Shown: positions 32,131 to 41,252 of the stretch, in pieces
How positions within the stretch are numbered: position 1 is the first letter of the stretch
Layout of the letters: the number at the start of each line of letters is the position of its first letter
NCBI GenBank assembly: GCA_016934415.1
Contig: JAFGSW010000072.1
Coordinates: 1 to 64,000, forward strand
Source of the DNA: Spirochaetales bacterium
Lineage (GTDB): Bacteria > Spirochaetota > Spirochaetia > SZUA-6 > RPPD01
Length of the DNA: 64,000 nt
Direction: 5' to 3'
Notes under the pieces: generated by a model
The model's input: only the letters and a program-made list of their open reading frames with translations
Databases searched by the model: none
What the model was told of the DNA's origin: nothing
Program-made: the position numbers and the translations under genes

Positions 32131-33654
32131 TCATCTTTTCCGCGCTGTTTTCGCCCGAATCCTGATCACGTTCCATGAATAGGGGGCGAGAATCGCGCTC
32201 AACGTGTCCTTTTCGATTTTGGCTCCCGTGACTTTCACCGGCACGACGCGGCCGGGCTTGTCCCGGTCGTTGACGGCGAGCGGGTCGGAATGGGAGAGGA
32301 CGATATGTTCGATCACGCCGGAACCCGGGAAGCCTCCCAACCGGGCGGTAAGCTCGATTTGTTCCGCGGGGTGACGGTTGACCGCGAAGAGGGCGATCTC
32401 GGACTCGGGCGCCCGCCGCTCAACAGCGACGGCGTCGAGCCAATTCACCGGGCCCGCCTCCCGCGCTTCGTACCCCGTAGATTCAATGACAGTCTCGAGC
32501 GCTTCGCCGCGGCCATACAACGAAGCGTGCAGGAACGGGTAAAAAGTCGTCTGCCGCCAGGCCGTCCCTCCGGGCGCGGTCATGATCGGGGCGATGACGT
32601 TGACGAGCTGGGCGAGGCAGGCGATCCGGACGCTCGCGGCGTGGCGCAAAAGCACGATGAGCATACTCCCGACCACGAGGGCGTCTTCCAGCGTGTATCG
32701 CTCCTCGAGGAGGGCCGGACCGACCGTCCAGGGGGGATCGCGCCTGTCGGCCGCGTCCGTATGGTACCAGACGTTCCATTCATCGAGCGACAGTCCGATC
32801 TTTTTTTTCCTCCCCGTCTTCGCGGCTTCGGCGTCCGCAAGGCGTTCCACAATTTGGATGAACCGCTCGAACCGCGCCGGCTCGGCCATGAAGGAGGCCG
32901 CGTCGTTGTTTTGTTTTCTGGCGTAATAATGAAGCGAGATAAGATCGATGTATCGGCCGCATTCCGCGAGCACGGTCTCGTCCCAATGGGGGAAGGTGGG
33001 CAGGCCCGGATGCGAGCTGCCGCAGGCGGCGAGCTCGAGGGAGGAGTCGAACTGTTTGAGGGCCTTGGCTGTCTCGCGCGCGAGCCGGGCGTATGCCTCG
33101 GCCGATTTCTGGCCCACCTGCCATGATCCGTCCATCTCGTTCCCCAGGCACCAGACCTTGAAGCCGTGCGGTTCGGCCGCGCCGTACGATCGCCGTAAGT
33201 CGCTCCAGTGCGAGCCGGCCGGGTGGTTGCAGTATTCCGCCAGGTCGACCGCGTCCTCCAGGCCGCGCGTCCCCAGGTTGACCGCCATCATGACGTCGGC
33301 GCCGGCCTTGCGCGCCCAGCGCGCGAACTCGTTCACCCCGACGAGGTTGGGCTCGAGCGATCCCCAGGCGAGATCCAGCCGCTTCGGCCTGTTCTCGATC
33401 GGCCCGATGCCGTCCTCCCACCGATAGGATGAAACGAAATTTCCGCCCGGGTAACGCACGATCGAAGGTTTGAGCTCGCGCACCAGGTCGAGCACGTCGG
33501 CGCGGAAACCGTCCGCGTCCGCGGTCGGATGGCCGGGCTCGTAGATGCCGCCGTACACGGCGCGGCCCAGGTGCTCGATAAAGCCGCCGAAAAGCCGGTC
33601 GTCGACGGGCTGCCCGGCGAGGGCGGCGTCAAGAGTGACGCGGGCCTGGATCAT
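32131..33654 (-). CDS. abfA: Alpha-L-arabinofuranosidase (GH51)
   Basis: A 507-residue cytoplasmic enzyme of normal GH51 length. Family features: LFGGFIEHLGRAVYGGIYEP at the start, RYPGGNFVSSYRWEDGIGP, the acid/base Glu in WCLGNEMDGSW, and the nucleophile Glu in LSLDEWNVWY. It releases terminal arabinofuranose from arabinan or arabinoxylan oligosaccharides. It follows the two permease genes 141 nt downstream on the same strand, completing an import-and-hydrolysis operon. No signal peptide, so it acts on imported oligosaccharides. Confidence 0.93.
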   Translation of the reverse strand: MIQARVTLDAALAGQPVDDRLFGGFIEHLGRAVYGGIYEPGHPTADADGFRADVLDLVRELKPSIVRYPGGNFVSSYRWEDGIGPIENRPKRLDLAWGSLEPNLVGVNEFARWARKAGADVMMAVNLGTRGLEDAVDLAEYCNHPAGSHWSDLRRSYGAAEPHGFKVWCLGNEMDGSWQVGQKSAEAYARLARETAKALKQFDSSLELAACGSSHPGLPTFPHWDETVLAECGRYIDLISLHYYARKQNNDAASFMAEPARFERFIQIVERLADAEAAKTGRKKKIGLSLDEWNVWYHTDAADRRDPPWTVGPALLEERYTLEDALVVGSMLIVLLRHAASVRIACLAQLVNVIAPIMTAPGGTAWRQTTFYPFLHASLYGRGEALETVIESTGYEAREAGPVNWLDAVAVERRAPESEIALFAVNRHPAEQIELTARLGGFPGSGVIEHIVLSHSDPLAVNDRDKPGRVVPVKVTGAKIEKDTLSAILAPYSWNVIRIRAKTARKR

Positions 33655-33795
33655 GGAGACCTCCTCTCAGGGTTCAAGTGCGAAATATACAAGAGGCATG
33701 GAAACATTGCCGAAAGTGATGGATGAATACCCGTAAAAAGGAGAACGGCGCGGTACAGAACGCTTGATACATGCCCCGCTATTATCCCTGCCGGG

Positions 33796-34659
33796 TCAGG
33801 CCTTGATCGCGCCCGAGGTAAGGCCGGCCACGATGTATCTTTGGGCTAAAATGTAAAAAACGATGGCTGGCACCATGCAGATTGAGAAAAAGGCCAGGAT
33901 GAGATTCCACTCCGCGGAATACTGGCCGATGTAATCCATGCTGCCCATGGGAAGCGTGAATTTGAATTTATCGTCGATAACGATGAGCGGCAGGAAATAA
34001 TTGTTCCAGCTGAACACCATGCACAGCACGCCCACGGTGGCGATCACGGGACCGGACAAGGGCAGGACGACGTGGTAGAGAAACCCGATTTTCCCGAAGC
34101 CGTCCATGGTGCACGCGTCCTCGAGCTCGTTGGGAATCTGCCGCATGAATCCCCGGAAAATGATGATATGAAACGGCAGTTGAAACGCCACCTGGGGCAG
34201 GATGACTCCGAAATGCGTGTTGAGCAGCTTCAGCGACCGCAGCTGGATATACAGGGGGAGCATGGCGAGCGTGAGGGGGAAAAGCAGGCCGAGCAGGATG
34301 TAATTGAAAAGCAATTTCATGCCCTTGAGCTTGAAGCGGCTGAGGGCGAAACCGCCGCACCCGGCAATGATGAGATCGAGGATCACGGTCAACGCCATGA
34401 TTAAAAACGAATTGAAAAAGTAGCGGAAGAAATTGCTGTTGGCGAAGACCTTTATGTAATTTTCCACGATAAAAGGATTGGGGAAACCGACGGGATCGTC
34501 GACAAGCTGCCCCGTGGTTTTAAAACCGGCCTGAACCGTCAAAAGAACGGGGACGAGGATGATCAAACAAAAAAACACTAAAATCGCATATTGGTAGGCG
34601 AATACTCTGTCAACCTTCAATTTTCTTTTAATCAAAACCGATGGCCCTTTCTCGATCAA
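33796..34659 (-). CDS. Carbohydrate ABC transporter permease, MalG type
   Basis: A 287-residue CUT1-family permease with six TM segments and the EAA loop ELEDACTMDGFGKIGFLYHV followed by VLPLSGP, which docks on the ATPase. The start is TTG 34659, overlapping the stop of the partner permease by 4 nt; an internal TTG after AAAGGG is the alternative. It pairs with the MalF-type gene upstream. No ATPase is encoded in the operon, so a shared MsmK/UgpC-type ATPase elsewhere is likely. Confidence 0.9.
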   Translation of the reverse strand: MIEKGPSVLIKRKLKVDRVFAYQYAILVFFCLIILVPVLLTVQAGFKTTGQLVDDPVGFPNPFIVENYIKVFANSNFFRYFFNSFLIMALTVILDLIIAGCGGFALSRFKLKGMKLLFNYILLGLLFPLTLAMLPLYIQLRSLKLLNTHFGVILPQVAFQLPFHIIIFRGFMRQIPNELEDACTMDGFGKIGFLYHVVLPLSGPVIATVGVLCMVFSWNNYFLPLIVIDDKFKFTLPMGSMDYIGQYSAEWNLILAFFSICMVPAIVFYILAQRYIVAGLTSGAIKA

Positions 34660-35597
34660 TCTCGGACGATTCTCTGATAAAAAACATTAAACGTCAGGCA
34701 GAGCAGGAAAATGAGTATGGCGACGGCGCTGCCGAATCCCATCTGGGAAACCCTGATCCCGAATTTGAACAGATACACGACGAGCGTCTCGCCGGCGTGC
34801 ACCGGATCGCCCTGGCCCATCGCCCAGACGACGTCGAAGAGCTGGAGCGAGCCGATGATGCAGAAAAACAGCGACATCTGGATGGCCGGTTTCATTTGCG
34901 GGATGGTGATGTGCCAGAGAATTTGCCTGCCATTGGCTCCGTCGATCCTGGCCGCCTCGAAATATTCGGGGGGAATGGCCTGGAAGCCGGCTATGTAGAT
35001 GATCATATGCAGCCCGAAATACTTCCAGAAAATGACGATCAGGATGCCGATGAAAACCGTCTCCGGCACGGCGAGCAAGCCGGCGTATTCCACTTGAGGC
35101 GCGATGAGCTGCATTACCGCCTTTATGAATCCGTGGCGCGGGTGATAGACGTACGTCCAGATCGTGCCGGTGATGATTTCCGATAAAATATAGGGCAGGA
35201 AGCAGACGGCGCGGAAAAAAATCATGAGCTTGGTCTTTTTCCGGCTGACGGTTATCGCCAGCAGGAACGCCACCGGCAGCTGCACGAGGACGGAAAAAAC
35301 GATGACGATGATATTATTCTTCAGCGCGTTCCAGAAAAGATTGTCCGACAACGCCGTCTTAAAATTGCCCAGGAAGTCCTCGTTGCCCTCAAAACTGGCG
35401 ATTTTAGAAGGCGGCCCCCCCAGGCCGTTCCAGTTGAAGAACGAATAAAATACGGCTTGAACCACGGGCAGAATAATAAAAACCGTCACCATGACGACGG
35501 CGGGCGCGATGAGTATGGCAAAAACCAACCGCTGAACGTTCTTTGTCGTATTCCATCGTGAAGAATGACTTTTCAATGGTAAAACCGCGTCTGCCAT
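34656..35597 (-). CDS. Carbohydrate ABC transporter permease, MalF type
   Basis: A 313-residue permease with six TM segments. The EAA motif is EYFEAARIDGANGRQILWHI followed by TIPQMKPAI. N-terminal cytoplasmic leader then LVFAILIAPAVVMVTVFIIL. Upstream lies a stable stem-loop and the binding-protein gene; downstream the MalG-type gene overlaps by 4 nt. Confidence 0.92.
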   Translation of the reverse strand: MADAVLPLKSHSSRWNTTKNVQRLVFAILIAPAVVMVTVFIILPVVQAVFYSFFNWNGLGGPPSKIASFEGNEDFLGNFKTALSDNLFWNALKNNIIVIVFSVLVQLPVAFLLAITVSRKKTKLMIFFRAVCFLPYILSEIITGTIWTYVYHPRHGFIKAVMQLIAPQVEYAGLLAVPETVFIGILIVIFWKYFGLHMIIYIAGFQAIPPEYFEAARIDGANGRQILWHITIPQMKPAIQMSLFFCIIGSLQLFDVVWAMGQGDPVHAGETLVVYLFKFGIRVSQMGFGSAVAILIFLLCLTFNVFYQRIVRD

Positions 35598-35627
35598 GGT
35601 CCGCCTTCATCGAATTATAAAAATAAT

Positions 35628-35655
35628 GGGGGGGATGAGGTATCACATCCCCCCC
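35628..35655 (-). terminator. Intra-operon stem-loop (attenuator/stabiliser)
   Basis: GGGGGGGATG (35628-35637) pairs perfectly with CATCCCCCCC (35646-35655), loop of 8 nt. On the minus strand it is followed by ATTATTTTTATAATT. It lies between the binding-protein gene and the permeases, a usual place for a hairpin that keeps binding-protein mRNA in excess. Confidence 0.75.
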
Positions 35656-35683
35656 GATTTTTCAGTCTTTATTACTTTAGGTA

Positions 35684-36952
35684 CTACTGATTAAGCGTTT
35701 TCTTATATGCATCGGCGACCATCTCGGCGCATTTTTCCGGGGTGATCTTCCCGGCGAAAATGCCCTGGGTGCCGTCCAGGACCGCGGGGGCCACCGTCGG
35801 AGGCAGGTACTGGTCATAATAGAGCTGGAAATAACCGGCTCCGCCGACCGCTTTCGCGACGGCCGCCATGTTGGCATCCAAGCCGACTTCGGCGCCTGCC
35901 ACCGTGGGCACGCCGCCGATACCGTCGGTGATCTTTTTGTCGATTTCAGGGCTGGTGATGTATTTCAGGAAGTCGATGGTTGCGGCCGGGGCGTTTTTAC
36001 CGATGATGTAGCCGTTGCCGCCGCCCATGGCGTCCGTTCCCTGACCGGCTCCGCCTTCCACCGCCGGGAAGTTCGCGAAGGCCAGCTTGTCGCCAAGGCC
36101 CTTTTTGTCTTTCGAGTTTGCGGCGCTGACCGAAGGCGTCCATTGGCCCATGAGCATCATCGCGGCCTGGCCGTTTCCGAGAAGCCCCTGCGAAGCGTCA
36201 TGACCGTCGGCCAGGAAGCCCTTCTGGAAAGGCTGCAGGTCGACGAGTTCCTTCAGCTTCTGTCCGGCTTTGACCCAGGTTTCGTCGGCGAAGGAGCCTT
36301 CGCCCGAATAAGCCTTGTCGAACGCGGGCTGACCGCCGATGCGGACCGCAAGATAGACCCACCAGAAATGTCCGGGCCATTTGTCGCCTTCGCCCACGCT
36401 GATGGGGGTGATGCCGGCGGCCTTCAGCTTCTTCACGCAATCGAGCAGATCAGTCCATGTTTTCGGGAATTCATCGTATCCGACCTTCGCGAGCAGCTCT
36501 TTGTTGTACCACATGCCCACGCAGCCCATGTCATAGGGGAGACCGTATTGCACTCCCTTATACGCGTAGACTCCGGCGGCTCCGACCTTGGAGGGCCAGT
36601 TCTTGTATTCCGCCGTGATATCCTTCAACAGACCGGCTTCGGCGTAGGAATTCATGACTCCGCCGCCCCAGCTGCGGAAGATGTCCGGCGGGGTGCCGGA
36701 CTGCATCATGGTGGCGACTTTGCTCTTGAACGCCTCATTCTCCAGCACGGTGATGTTGATGGTGACGTTCGGATTCGCCTTCATGAAGTCATCGACGATG
36801 CCCTTCCAGACGGCCTGGTGCTCATCCTTGATATCCAGGTGCCAGAATTCGATGGTAGCAGGTCCCGTGGAAGCCTGCCCGTCGCAGGATAATAAAGATC
36901 CCACGGCGAGTACGATCAGCAGTACCCACGTGATGTGTTTCTTCAGAAACAT
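35684..36952 (-). CDS. Extracellular sugar-binding lipoprotein (SBP family 1)
   Basis: A 422-residue protein. ATG 36952 follows GAGGAGGAG. Lipoprotein signal peptide: KKHITWVLLIVLAVGSLLSC, with Cys 23 as the lipidated residue. The mature part is a family-1 solute-binding protein (TIEFWHLDIKDEHQAVWKGI, PNVTINITVLENEAFKSKV, GLPYDMGCVGMWYNKELLAK, AMGGGNGYIIGKNAP). It would capture an oligosaccharide, probably arabinoxylan-derived given the GH51 gene in the operon. First gene after the strong promoter and operator. Confidence 0.93.
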   Translation of the reverse strand: MFLKKHITWVLLIVLAVGSLLSCDGQASTGPATIEFWHLDIKDEHQAVWKGIVDDFMKANPNVTINITVLENEAFKSKVATMMQSGTPPDIFRSWGGGVMNSYAEAGLLKDITAEYKNWPSKVGAAGVYAYKGVQYGLPYDMGCVGMWYNKELLAKVGYDEFPKTWTDLLDCVKKLKAAGITPISVGEGDKWPGHFWWVYLAVRIGGQPAFDKAYSGEGSFADETWVKAGQKLKELVDLQPFQKGFLADGHDASQGLLGNGQAAMMLMGQWTPSVSAANSKDKKGLGDKLAFANFPAVEGGAGQGTDAMGGGNGYIIGKNAPAATIDFLKYITSPEIDKKITDGIGGVPTVAGAEVGLDANMAAVAKAVGGAGYFQLYYDQYLPPTVAPAVLDGTQGIFAGKITPEKCAEMVADAYKKTLNQ

Positions 36953-37000
36953 ACACTCCTCCTCTTATTTTTTTCCTGTCCCCAAGACGGGTACATTCTA

Positions 37001-37017
37001 CTGTTCGGTGTGAACAG
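37001..37017. promoter_or_regulatory. Palindromic operator candidate
   Basis: CTGTTC-GGTGT-GAACAG is a perfect 6-5-6 inverted repeat located between the promoter and the start of the binding-protein gene, about 50 nt downstream of the predicted transcription start. This position suits a sugar-responsive repressor. No regulator gene is adjacent. Confidence 0.55.
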
Positions 37018-37075
37018 ATTACTCACTTATATGGTCGAACGGGTTTTTCGGCCATAAGGGCAACACCCTCGCGCG

Positions 37076-37104
37076 ATTATAGGCTGGAAAAAAACCCCTG
37101 TCAA
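37076..37104 (-). promoter_or_regulatory. Consensus sigma70 promoter of the sugar operon
   Basis: On the minus strand TTGACA (37099-37104), 17 nt, TATAAT (37076-37081): both hexamers and the spacer are perfect. Transcription would start near 37068, giving a leader of about 115 nt that contains the palindrome. Such a strong promoter fits a repressor-controlled sugar operon. Confidence 0.85.
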
Positions 37105-37344
37105 GTAAATTCATTTTTTTATGTCAAATTCCTGAATTTTTCCACATTTTACCAGGCAAAGGTCAACGCACATATTGAAATAACCGATGTAAATCCGCCC
37201 AATAATACCATGGGAAACCGGTCCAATCCGGATTCAGTGTCACCTTAGCCGTTCGGCATCCCGCCCATGCCTGTTGCGGGAAGGGCCGGGCTCCGACAAT
37301 CGACCACTCCATGTCGCCCCCCGGCCGGCAGCCGAGCGGCGTTC

Positions 37345-38871
37345 TCAATCGCCTTGTCCCCCCGTTTCCGCTTCGCTTTTCACCGCATACAATCCGCTGA
37401 TATCGTATATCTCGAAATTCGCGTCCTGGAAATTCGTGAAAACGAGGTACCGGCCGTCCGAGCTTACGTCCAGGCCGGTGGGTTGGTTCCCGCCGAGGAT
37501 GCTCCCCACGAGGGTCTTTTTTTCGGTGTCGAAGATGTTCACCAGGCTGTCCCTGGGGCTGCGCAGGGTGTAGTTCTTCGGGTTGTTGGGACCGCGGCAG
37601 GAAACGAACAGGAATTTCCCCGCGGAATCGAGGGAAATGGTGTTCGGAAGGTAAAACGTCTTGTAGGTGTGAATCAGGGCGAGCGATTCCATGTCGAGCT
37701 CGAAAATAAGCGATTTTGCCATATCGCTCACGAAAAACCTGTTCCGGGGAGGATCGAGGGCCAGGTGCCGCATGGAGGCCCGGGCGCTGTAGAACCGTTT
37801 CGACTCCTTCCAGGTCTCCGTATCGTACTTGAACACATTCCCCCCGTCGTAGGAGGCGATATAGAGCCATTTATCGTCGGGAGAGAAGGCCACACCGCGG
37901 GGCGTCTTCAGACCGGGGATTTTCCCGACCGCGCGAGCCGTTCCGTAATCGAACAGCGTTACGTCATTGGTGAGCCAGTTGGAGACCGCCACCAGGTCCA
38001 GGGAGGGCGCGTAGGCGAGGAATTTGGGAAACACGCCCCGGGACGGGAACATCCGTTTGAAGACGACTGAGCCGTCGCCGCCGTATGAGTATTCGTAAAT
38101 GTAATTCGTGCTCATCTGGGAGATCAGGAACGATTTGTATTTTTCAATGAAGAGCCCCTCCGGGAAGCCCTTGAGCTTCGGCTTCGGACCGACGCTTACT
38201 TTGGACAGCATTTCCCTTTTCTCCATGTCGAAGATCTGAAATCCGACGTCGTTTAAAAGGGGAAGGTAGAGGTAGCGGTCGTCCGGGGAAAAAATGGCCT
38301 GCTTGGGCTGCGACCCGCATGGGTAGATCCCGAGCGACGTAACGGGCAGCGCCCCGGGCTGCAGGCGGAACAGAAACGTCTCCGGCCGGCGGACGAACAC
38401 CCGGGCGGACAACGCGGGCGCGCCGGCCGGGGCGAACACGATTTCGTGCCCGCCGTACTCGAGCTGGCCGCGGAAGGGAGCGGGACCCGCGGTCCCGCCG
38501 TCGACGCGGATCTCGGCTTTCCCCTGCGCCAGCTTGATGACCACCGGGTACTTCTCCTTCGGCAGGTTGATCTCGATCCGCTCCTGGCCCAGGACGGGGG
38601 GTAAAAGAAAAGACTTCCGGAACGCCTCGTATCCCTCCCGCGCCGCGGTGACGGTGACGGACCGATTCCCGGCGGTATACCGCTTGCCCGCCTCCACCGG
38701 CCTGCCGTCGACGCGGATCCGGGCGTCCGGCGGCTGCACGGCGATGCTGTACGACCGGGAGCAGGCGCCGAGCGCGAGCGTCATCACGATGAGGGCGGCG
38801 GCCGCGATCAGGACATTCTTCGCAACAAGCCCCGTTTTATTCCAACGGGACGGAGTCGGTATTATTTTCAT
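37345..38871 (-). CDS. Lipoprotein with PEGA-like domain and beta-propeller
   Basis: A 508-residue protein. The N-terminal hydrophobic stretch ends at LGACSRSYS (lipobox LGAC). Next are PEGA-like beta repeats (PPDARIRVDGRPVEAGKRYT, GNRSVTVTAAREGYE; then AEIRVDGGTAGPAPFRGQLE), followed by a seven-bladed YVTN/YncE-type propeller (about residues 185-500) with repeating SPDDRYLYLPLLND, SPDDKWLYIASYDG, DSAGKFLFVSCRGP and SSDGRYLVFTNFQD. Surface-exposed or periplasmic lipoprotein, binding role unknown. It is read divergently from the cyclase-like genes. Confidence 0.8.
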   Translation of the reverse strand: MKIIPTPSRWNKTGLVAKNVLIAAAALIVMTLALGACSRSYSIAVQPPDARIRVDGRPVEAGKRYTAGNRSVTVTAAREGYEAFRKSFLLPPVLGQERIEINLPKEKYPVVIKLAQGKAEIRVDGGTAGPAPFRGQLEYGGHEIVFAPAGAPALSARVFVRRPETFLFRLQPGALPVTSLGIYPCGSQPKQAIFSPDDRYLYLPLLNDVGFQIFDMEKREMLSKVSVGPKPKLKGFPEGLFIEKYKSFLISQMSTNYIYEYSYGGDGSVVFKRMFPSRGVFPKFLAYAPSLDLVAVSNWLTNDVTLFDYGTARAVGKIPGLKTPRGVAFSPDDKWLYIASYDGGNVFKYDTETWKESKRFYSARASMRHLALDPPRNRFFVSDMAKSLIFELDMESLALIHTYKTFYLPNTISLDSAGKFLFVSCRGPNNPKNYTLRSPRDSLVNIFDTEKKTLVGSILGGNQPTGLDVSSDGRYLVFTNFQDANFEIYDISGLYAVKSEAETGGQGD

Positions 38872-38989
38872 TGTTTTCCTCGCTCTATATTTTTAACACG
38901 CGACATCCCGCCGGCGCAAGCTTTTTCTCACATTATTATCCGGCGAGTGCTCCCACGGTTGCGACGTCCACTCGACGACGCTCGGGGAA

Positions 38990-39073
38990 CGTTCGCTGAG
39001 CGAAGCCGAAGCGAACGCGATACGTGAATCAATGGATCAGCTTCCAGGTTCCCCTCGACTCCGCTCGGGGAAC
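38990..39073. repeat. Two interspersed palindromes
   Basis: CGTTCGCT...AGCGAACG (38990-39017) and GTTCCCC...GGGGAAC (39048-39073) each form a 7-8 bp stem; a third CTCGGGGAACG half lies at about 38981. Similar GCTCGGGGAACG repeats are common in bacterial genomes. They sit in the divergent promoter region between the propeller lipoprotein and the cyclase-like gene. Confidence 0.6.
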
Positions 39074-39244
39074 GTCTCGAATATATGAAAAACCGATGCC
39101 GTACCGCTCAATTGAGAATTGCCGCCGCGGACGCGGAGGGCTTTGATTATCCCGAGATTTTTTTATAGACTCAAACTGATTTTATAAAGACCGATTGGAA
39201 AAGGTCGGAAAGGTCGAGCCCGTTTCAGGAGAGGCGGACAGCGC

Positions 39245-40165
39245 ATGCAGATCAACACACACCTGAGAAACACCGCCGTCAAGGCGCTCTGCGAATCCAT
39301 GGACGTCAAAACCATGATTCAGCTCCTGCACGAGATCCTGCCGCGCTACGACCTGCGCCGGCGCCTCGGCGTGCGCGAGAGCGTCGCGGTGCCGACGGCC
39401 AATGCCGCCCGGCAGATCGTGGACGACGTGTGCCGCTCCGGCCTTTTCCCGCACTTCGTGCTGACGCTCGTCCGGGCCCAGGACCGGGGGCGGCAGGGGC
39501 GAAAGTACCGCATCGCCTACCTATCCTCGCTCATCCACGGCCTGCAGTCGCAGGGATTCGTATACGACACGGAAAACGACATGTTCATGGAGGACGGCCG
39601 TCTGCGCCGGACCCCGAACTGGGGCGTGCTGCGGGAAGGCGGCGAATACTCATTCACCTTCCTGCGCTTCGACGTTTCCGGGAATTCGACGCTCGTCAGA
39701 AACCATTCGGCCCGCGAGGTGGAAAGGGCCTATCGTGAAGTCTTCAGCCTGGTAAGCGCCGCCATCGCCCGGCGCAACGGCCGGCTGTGGAGCTTCCAGG
39801 GCGACGGCGGACTGGCGGCCTTCGCCTTCGCGAACAAGGACAACGCCGCGGCCATGTGCGCGGTCGAGAGCCTCCACGAGTTGTTTTTATTCAACAAATA
39901 CCGCCTCGCTCTCAAGAGTCCGGTCCGCATGCGCTTCGCGGTGCACGCGGGGAGCGCCGTCTACAGCGCGAACACAGAGTCTTTGAAAAAAGGCGACACG
40001 GTCAAGGAAACGATTGAAATCGAGGCGGAGCACACCGAGCCCGATTCCGTCACGCTGAGTAAAAAGGTCCATTCCTCGCTCGACAGGCGGATCGCCGACC
40101 TGTTCGTCCCGCGCAAAAGCGCTTTCCCGCACTCACTTTACAATTACCGTCTGGGACTGGAGTAA
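39245..40165 (+). CDS. Class III nucleotide-cyclase-homology protein
   Basis: A 306-residue cytoplasmic protein. The N-terminal 100 residues are helical (NTAVKALCESMDVKTMIQLL, a compact helical-bundle pattern). The C-terminal half (about 135-300) follows the class III cyclase fold: TFLRFDVSGNSTLV with the first metal-binding Asp, SFQGDGGLAAF with the second, then RMRFAVHAGSAVYSA. The later catalytic region (normally VNxAAR) reads VKETIEIEAEHTEP, so the transition-state residues are missing. It may be a receptor rather than a cyclase. Three bases separate it from its neighbour, a related protein. Confidence 0.7.
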   Translation: MQINTHLRNTAVKALCESMDVKTMIQLLHEILPRYDLRRRLGVRESVAVPTANAARQIVDDVCRSGLFPHFVLTLVRAQDRGRQGRKYRIAYLSSLIHGLQSQGFVYDTENDMFMEDGRLRRTPNWGVLREGGEYSFTFLRFDVSGNSTLVRNHSAREVERAYREVFSLVSAAIARRNGRLWSFQGDGGLAAFAFANKDNAAAMCAVESLHELFLFNKYRLALKSPVRMRFAVHAGSAVYSANTESLKKGDTVKETIEIEAEHTEPDSVTLSKKVHSSLDRRIADLFVPRKSAFPHSLYNYRLGLE

Positions 40166-40168
40166 GCC

Positions 40169-41146
40169 ATGCGCGTTTACGTCTGTTCCGACGACCCGCG
40201 GGTGAGAAGAGTATTCTCCCGGGCCGCCGCCTCGAAAAAAATAACGATCGAATTCCTCTCCGCCGCCGACGCGTTCGCCGCGGCGAAGCGCGCGGACGCA
40301 CCCTCGCTCTGCTACGTCGACGCCGCCTCGCTTACCAAAAGACGTCTCGCCACCCTGCAGGCCGCGCGTTCCGGCGGCCGCCCGGGATTCGGGATCGTCG
40401 ACCCCGCCGGCTCGATAACCGACCCGGCGCAGATTCTGCGCGAAGGCGCCGCCGACTACCTGGGACCGAAACTCTGCCGGGCGGGCGTGACCGCCGCGCG
40501 CCTGGAAGCGGCGCTCGGGGCCGCCGCGCCGAAAGCGGCGGCCCGTCCGAAAAAGGAATGCGGCGAGCCGGTACGCGCCCGGCCCTCCCGCGATTGGAAG
40601 AGCGTGCAGCCCGGCTGCGAGTATCTCTTTCACATGCTCTACGTCGAGCTAGACGGGCTGAAGGACACGGGCCTGCGCTCGGCCGAATCCACGGTGGGGC
40701 GGCTCATCGCGTATTTCCAGGCGGCGGTCGAACGGGCCGTGGCCGCCGAGCGCGGCCGGCTCTGGATATGGACGGATTTCGCGGGGATCGTTCTCTTTCC
40801 CTCGGCCGTCTCGGTGGACGCCGTGACCGCCGCCTGTCTGCGCTTCATGCTCTCGCGCCGGATGGTGAGCATGGACCAGAGCATACAAAAACTCCTCTTC
40901 TCCTACCGGTTGGTTTTGATGGAGGGGACCACCGTCTACCGGGAACGAGGCAGGACCGGCACGATCATATCCGATTCCGTCAACTCGCTTTCGCACATCG
41001 GCGCCAAGTACGCCAAGCCGGGGAACTTCTACCTGGCCGAGACCTTCACCTACCGGATCGCCCCCGGCTTCCGGAAGTGCTTCGGGCCGGCCGGCGCCTA
41101 CGAGGGAACCAAGCTCGTGAAGATGAAACTGCCGGCGAGGTACTGA
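40169..41146 (+). CDS. Receiver-like plus degenerate cyclase-homology protein
   Basis: A 325-residue protein, translationally adjacent to the preceding gene. The N terminus (MRVYVCSDDPRVRRVFSRAA, SLCYVDAASLTKRRLATLQA, GIVDPAGSITDPAQIL) has the alternation of a response-regulator receiver; there is an Asp pair near residue 8 and YVD near 50, but the usual Lys is unclear. The C-terminal half (from about 150) has the outline of the cyclase fold (HMLYVELDGLKDTG, LWIWTDFAGIVLFP, SYRLVLMEGTTVYRERGRTG), but the metal-binding aspartates are not in place. I infer a non-catalytic partner of the previous protein. Confidence 0.6.
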   Translation: MRVYVCSDDPRVRRVFSRAAASKKITIEFLSAADAFAAAKRADAPSLCYVDAASLTKRRLATLQAARSGGRPGFGIVDPAGSITDPAQILREGAADYLGPKLCRAGVTAARLEAALGAAAPKAAARPKKECGEPVRARPSRDWKSVQPGCEYLFHMLYVELDGLKDTGLRSAESTVGRLIAYFQAAVERAVAAERGRLWIWTDFAGIVLFPSAVSVDAVTAACLRFMLSRRMVSMDQSIQKLLFSYRLVLMEGTTVYRERGRTGTIISDSVNSLSHIGAKYAKPGNFYLAETFTYRIAPGFRKCFGPAGAYEGTKLVKMKLPARY

Positions 41147-41177
41147 TTTTTCAGCTTTCCTCAGAAGGGATCTATCA

Positions 41178-41201
41178 GGAAGCAGATCCCGTGTAAGTTG
41201 A
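41178..41201. repeat. 24-bp direct repeat, left copy
   Basis: GGAAGCAGATCCCGTGTAAG then TTGA. The same 24-mer, with two changes, is at 41962-41985. Together they bracket the nucleotidyltransferase module, like the ends of an insertion. Confidence 0.6.
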
Positions 41202-41215
41202 ATACGAACCGGAAG

Positions 41216-41244
41216 ATGACACGAAGCATCGCTTCTGATATAAT
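41216..41244 (+). promoter_or_regulatory. Sigma70 promoter of the nucleotidyltransferase module
   Basis: ATGACA (41216-41221), 17 nt, TATAAT (41239-41244). Transcription would start at about 41251, next to ATG 41253, so the mRNA is probably leaderless; no Shine-Dalgarno is present upstream of that ATG. Confidence 0.6.
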
Positions 41245-41252
41245 TTTCATAT

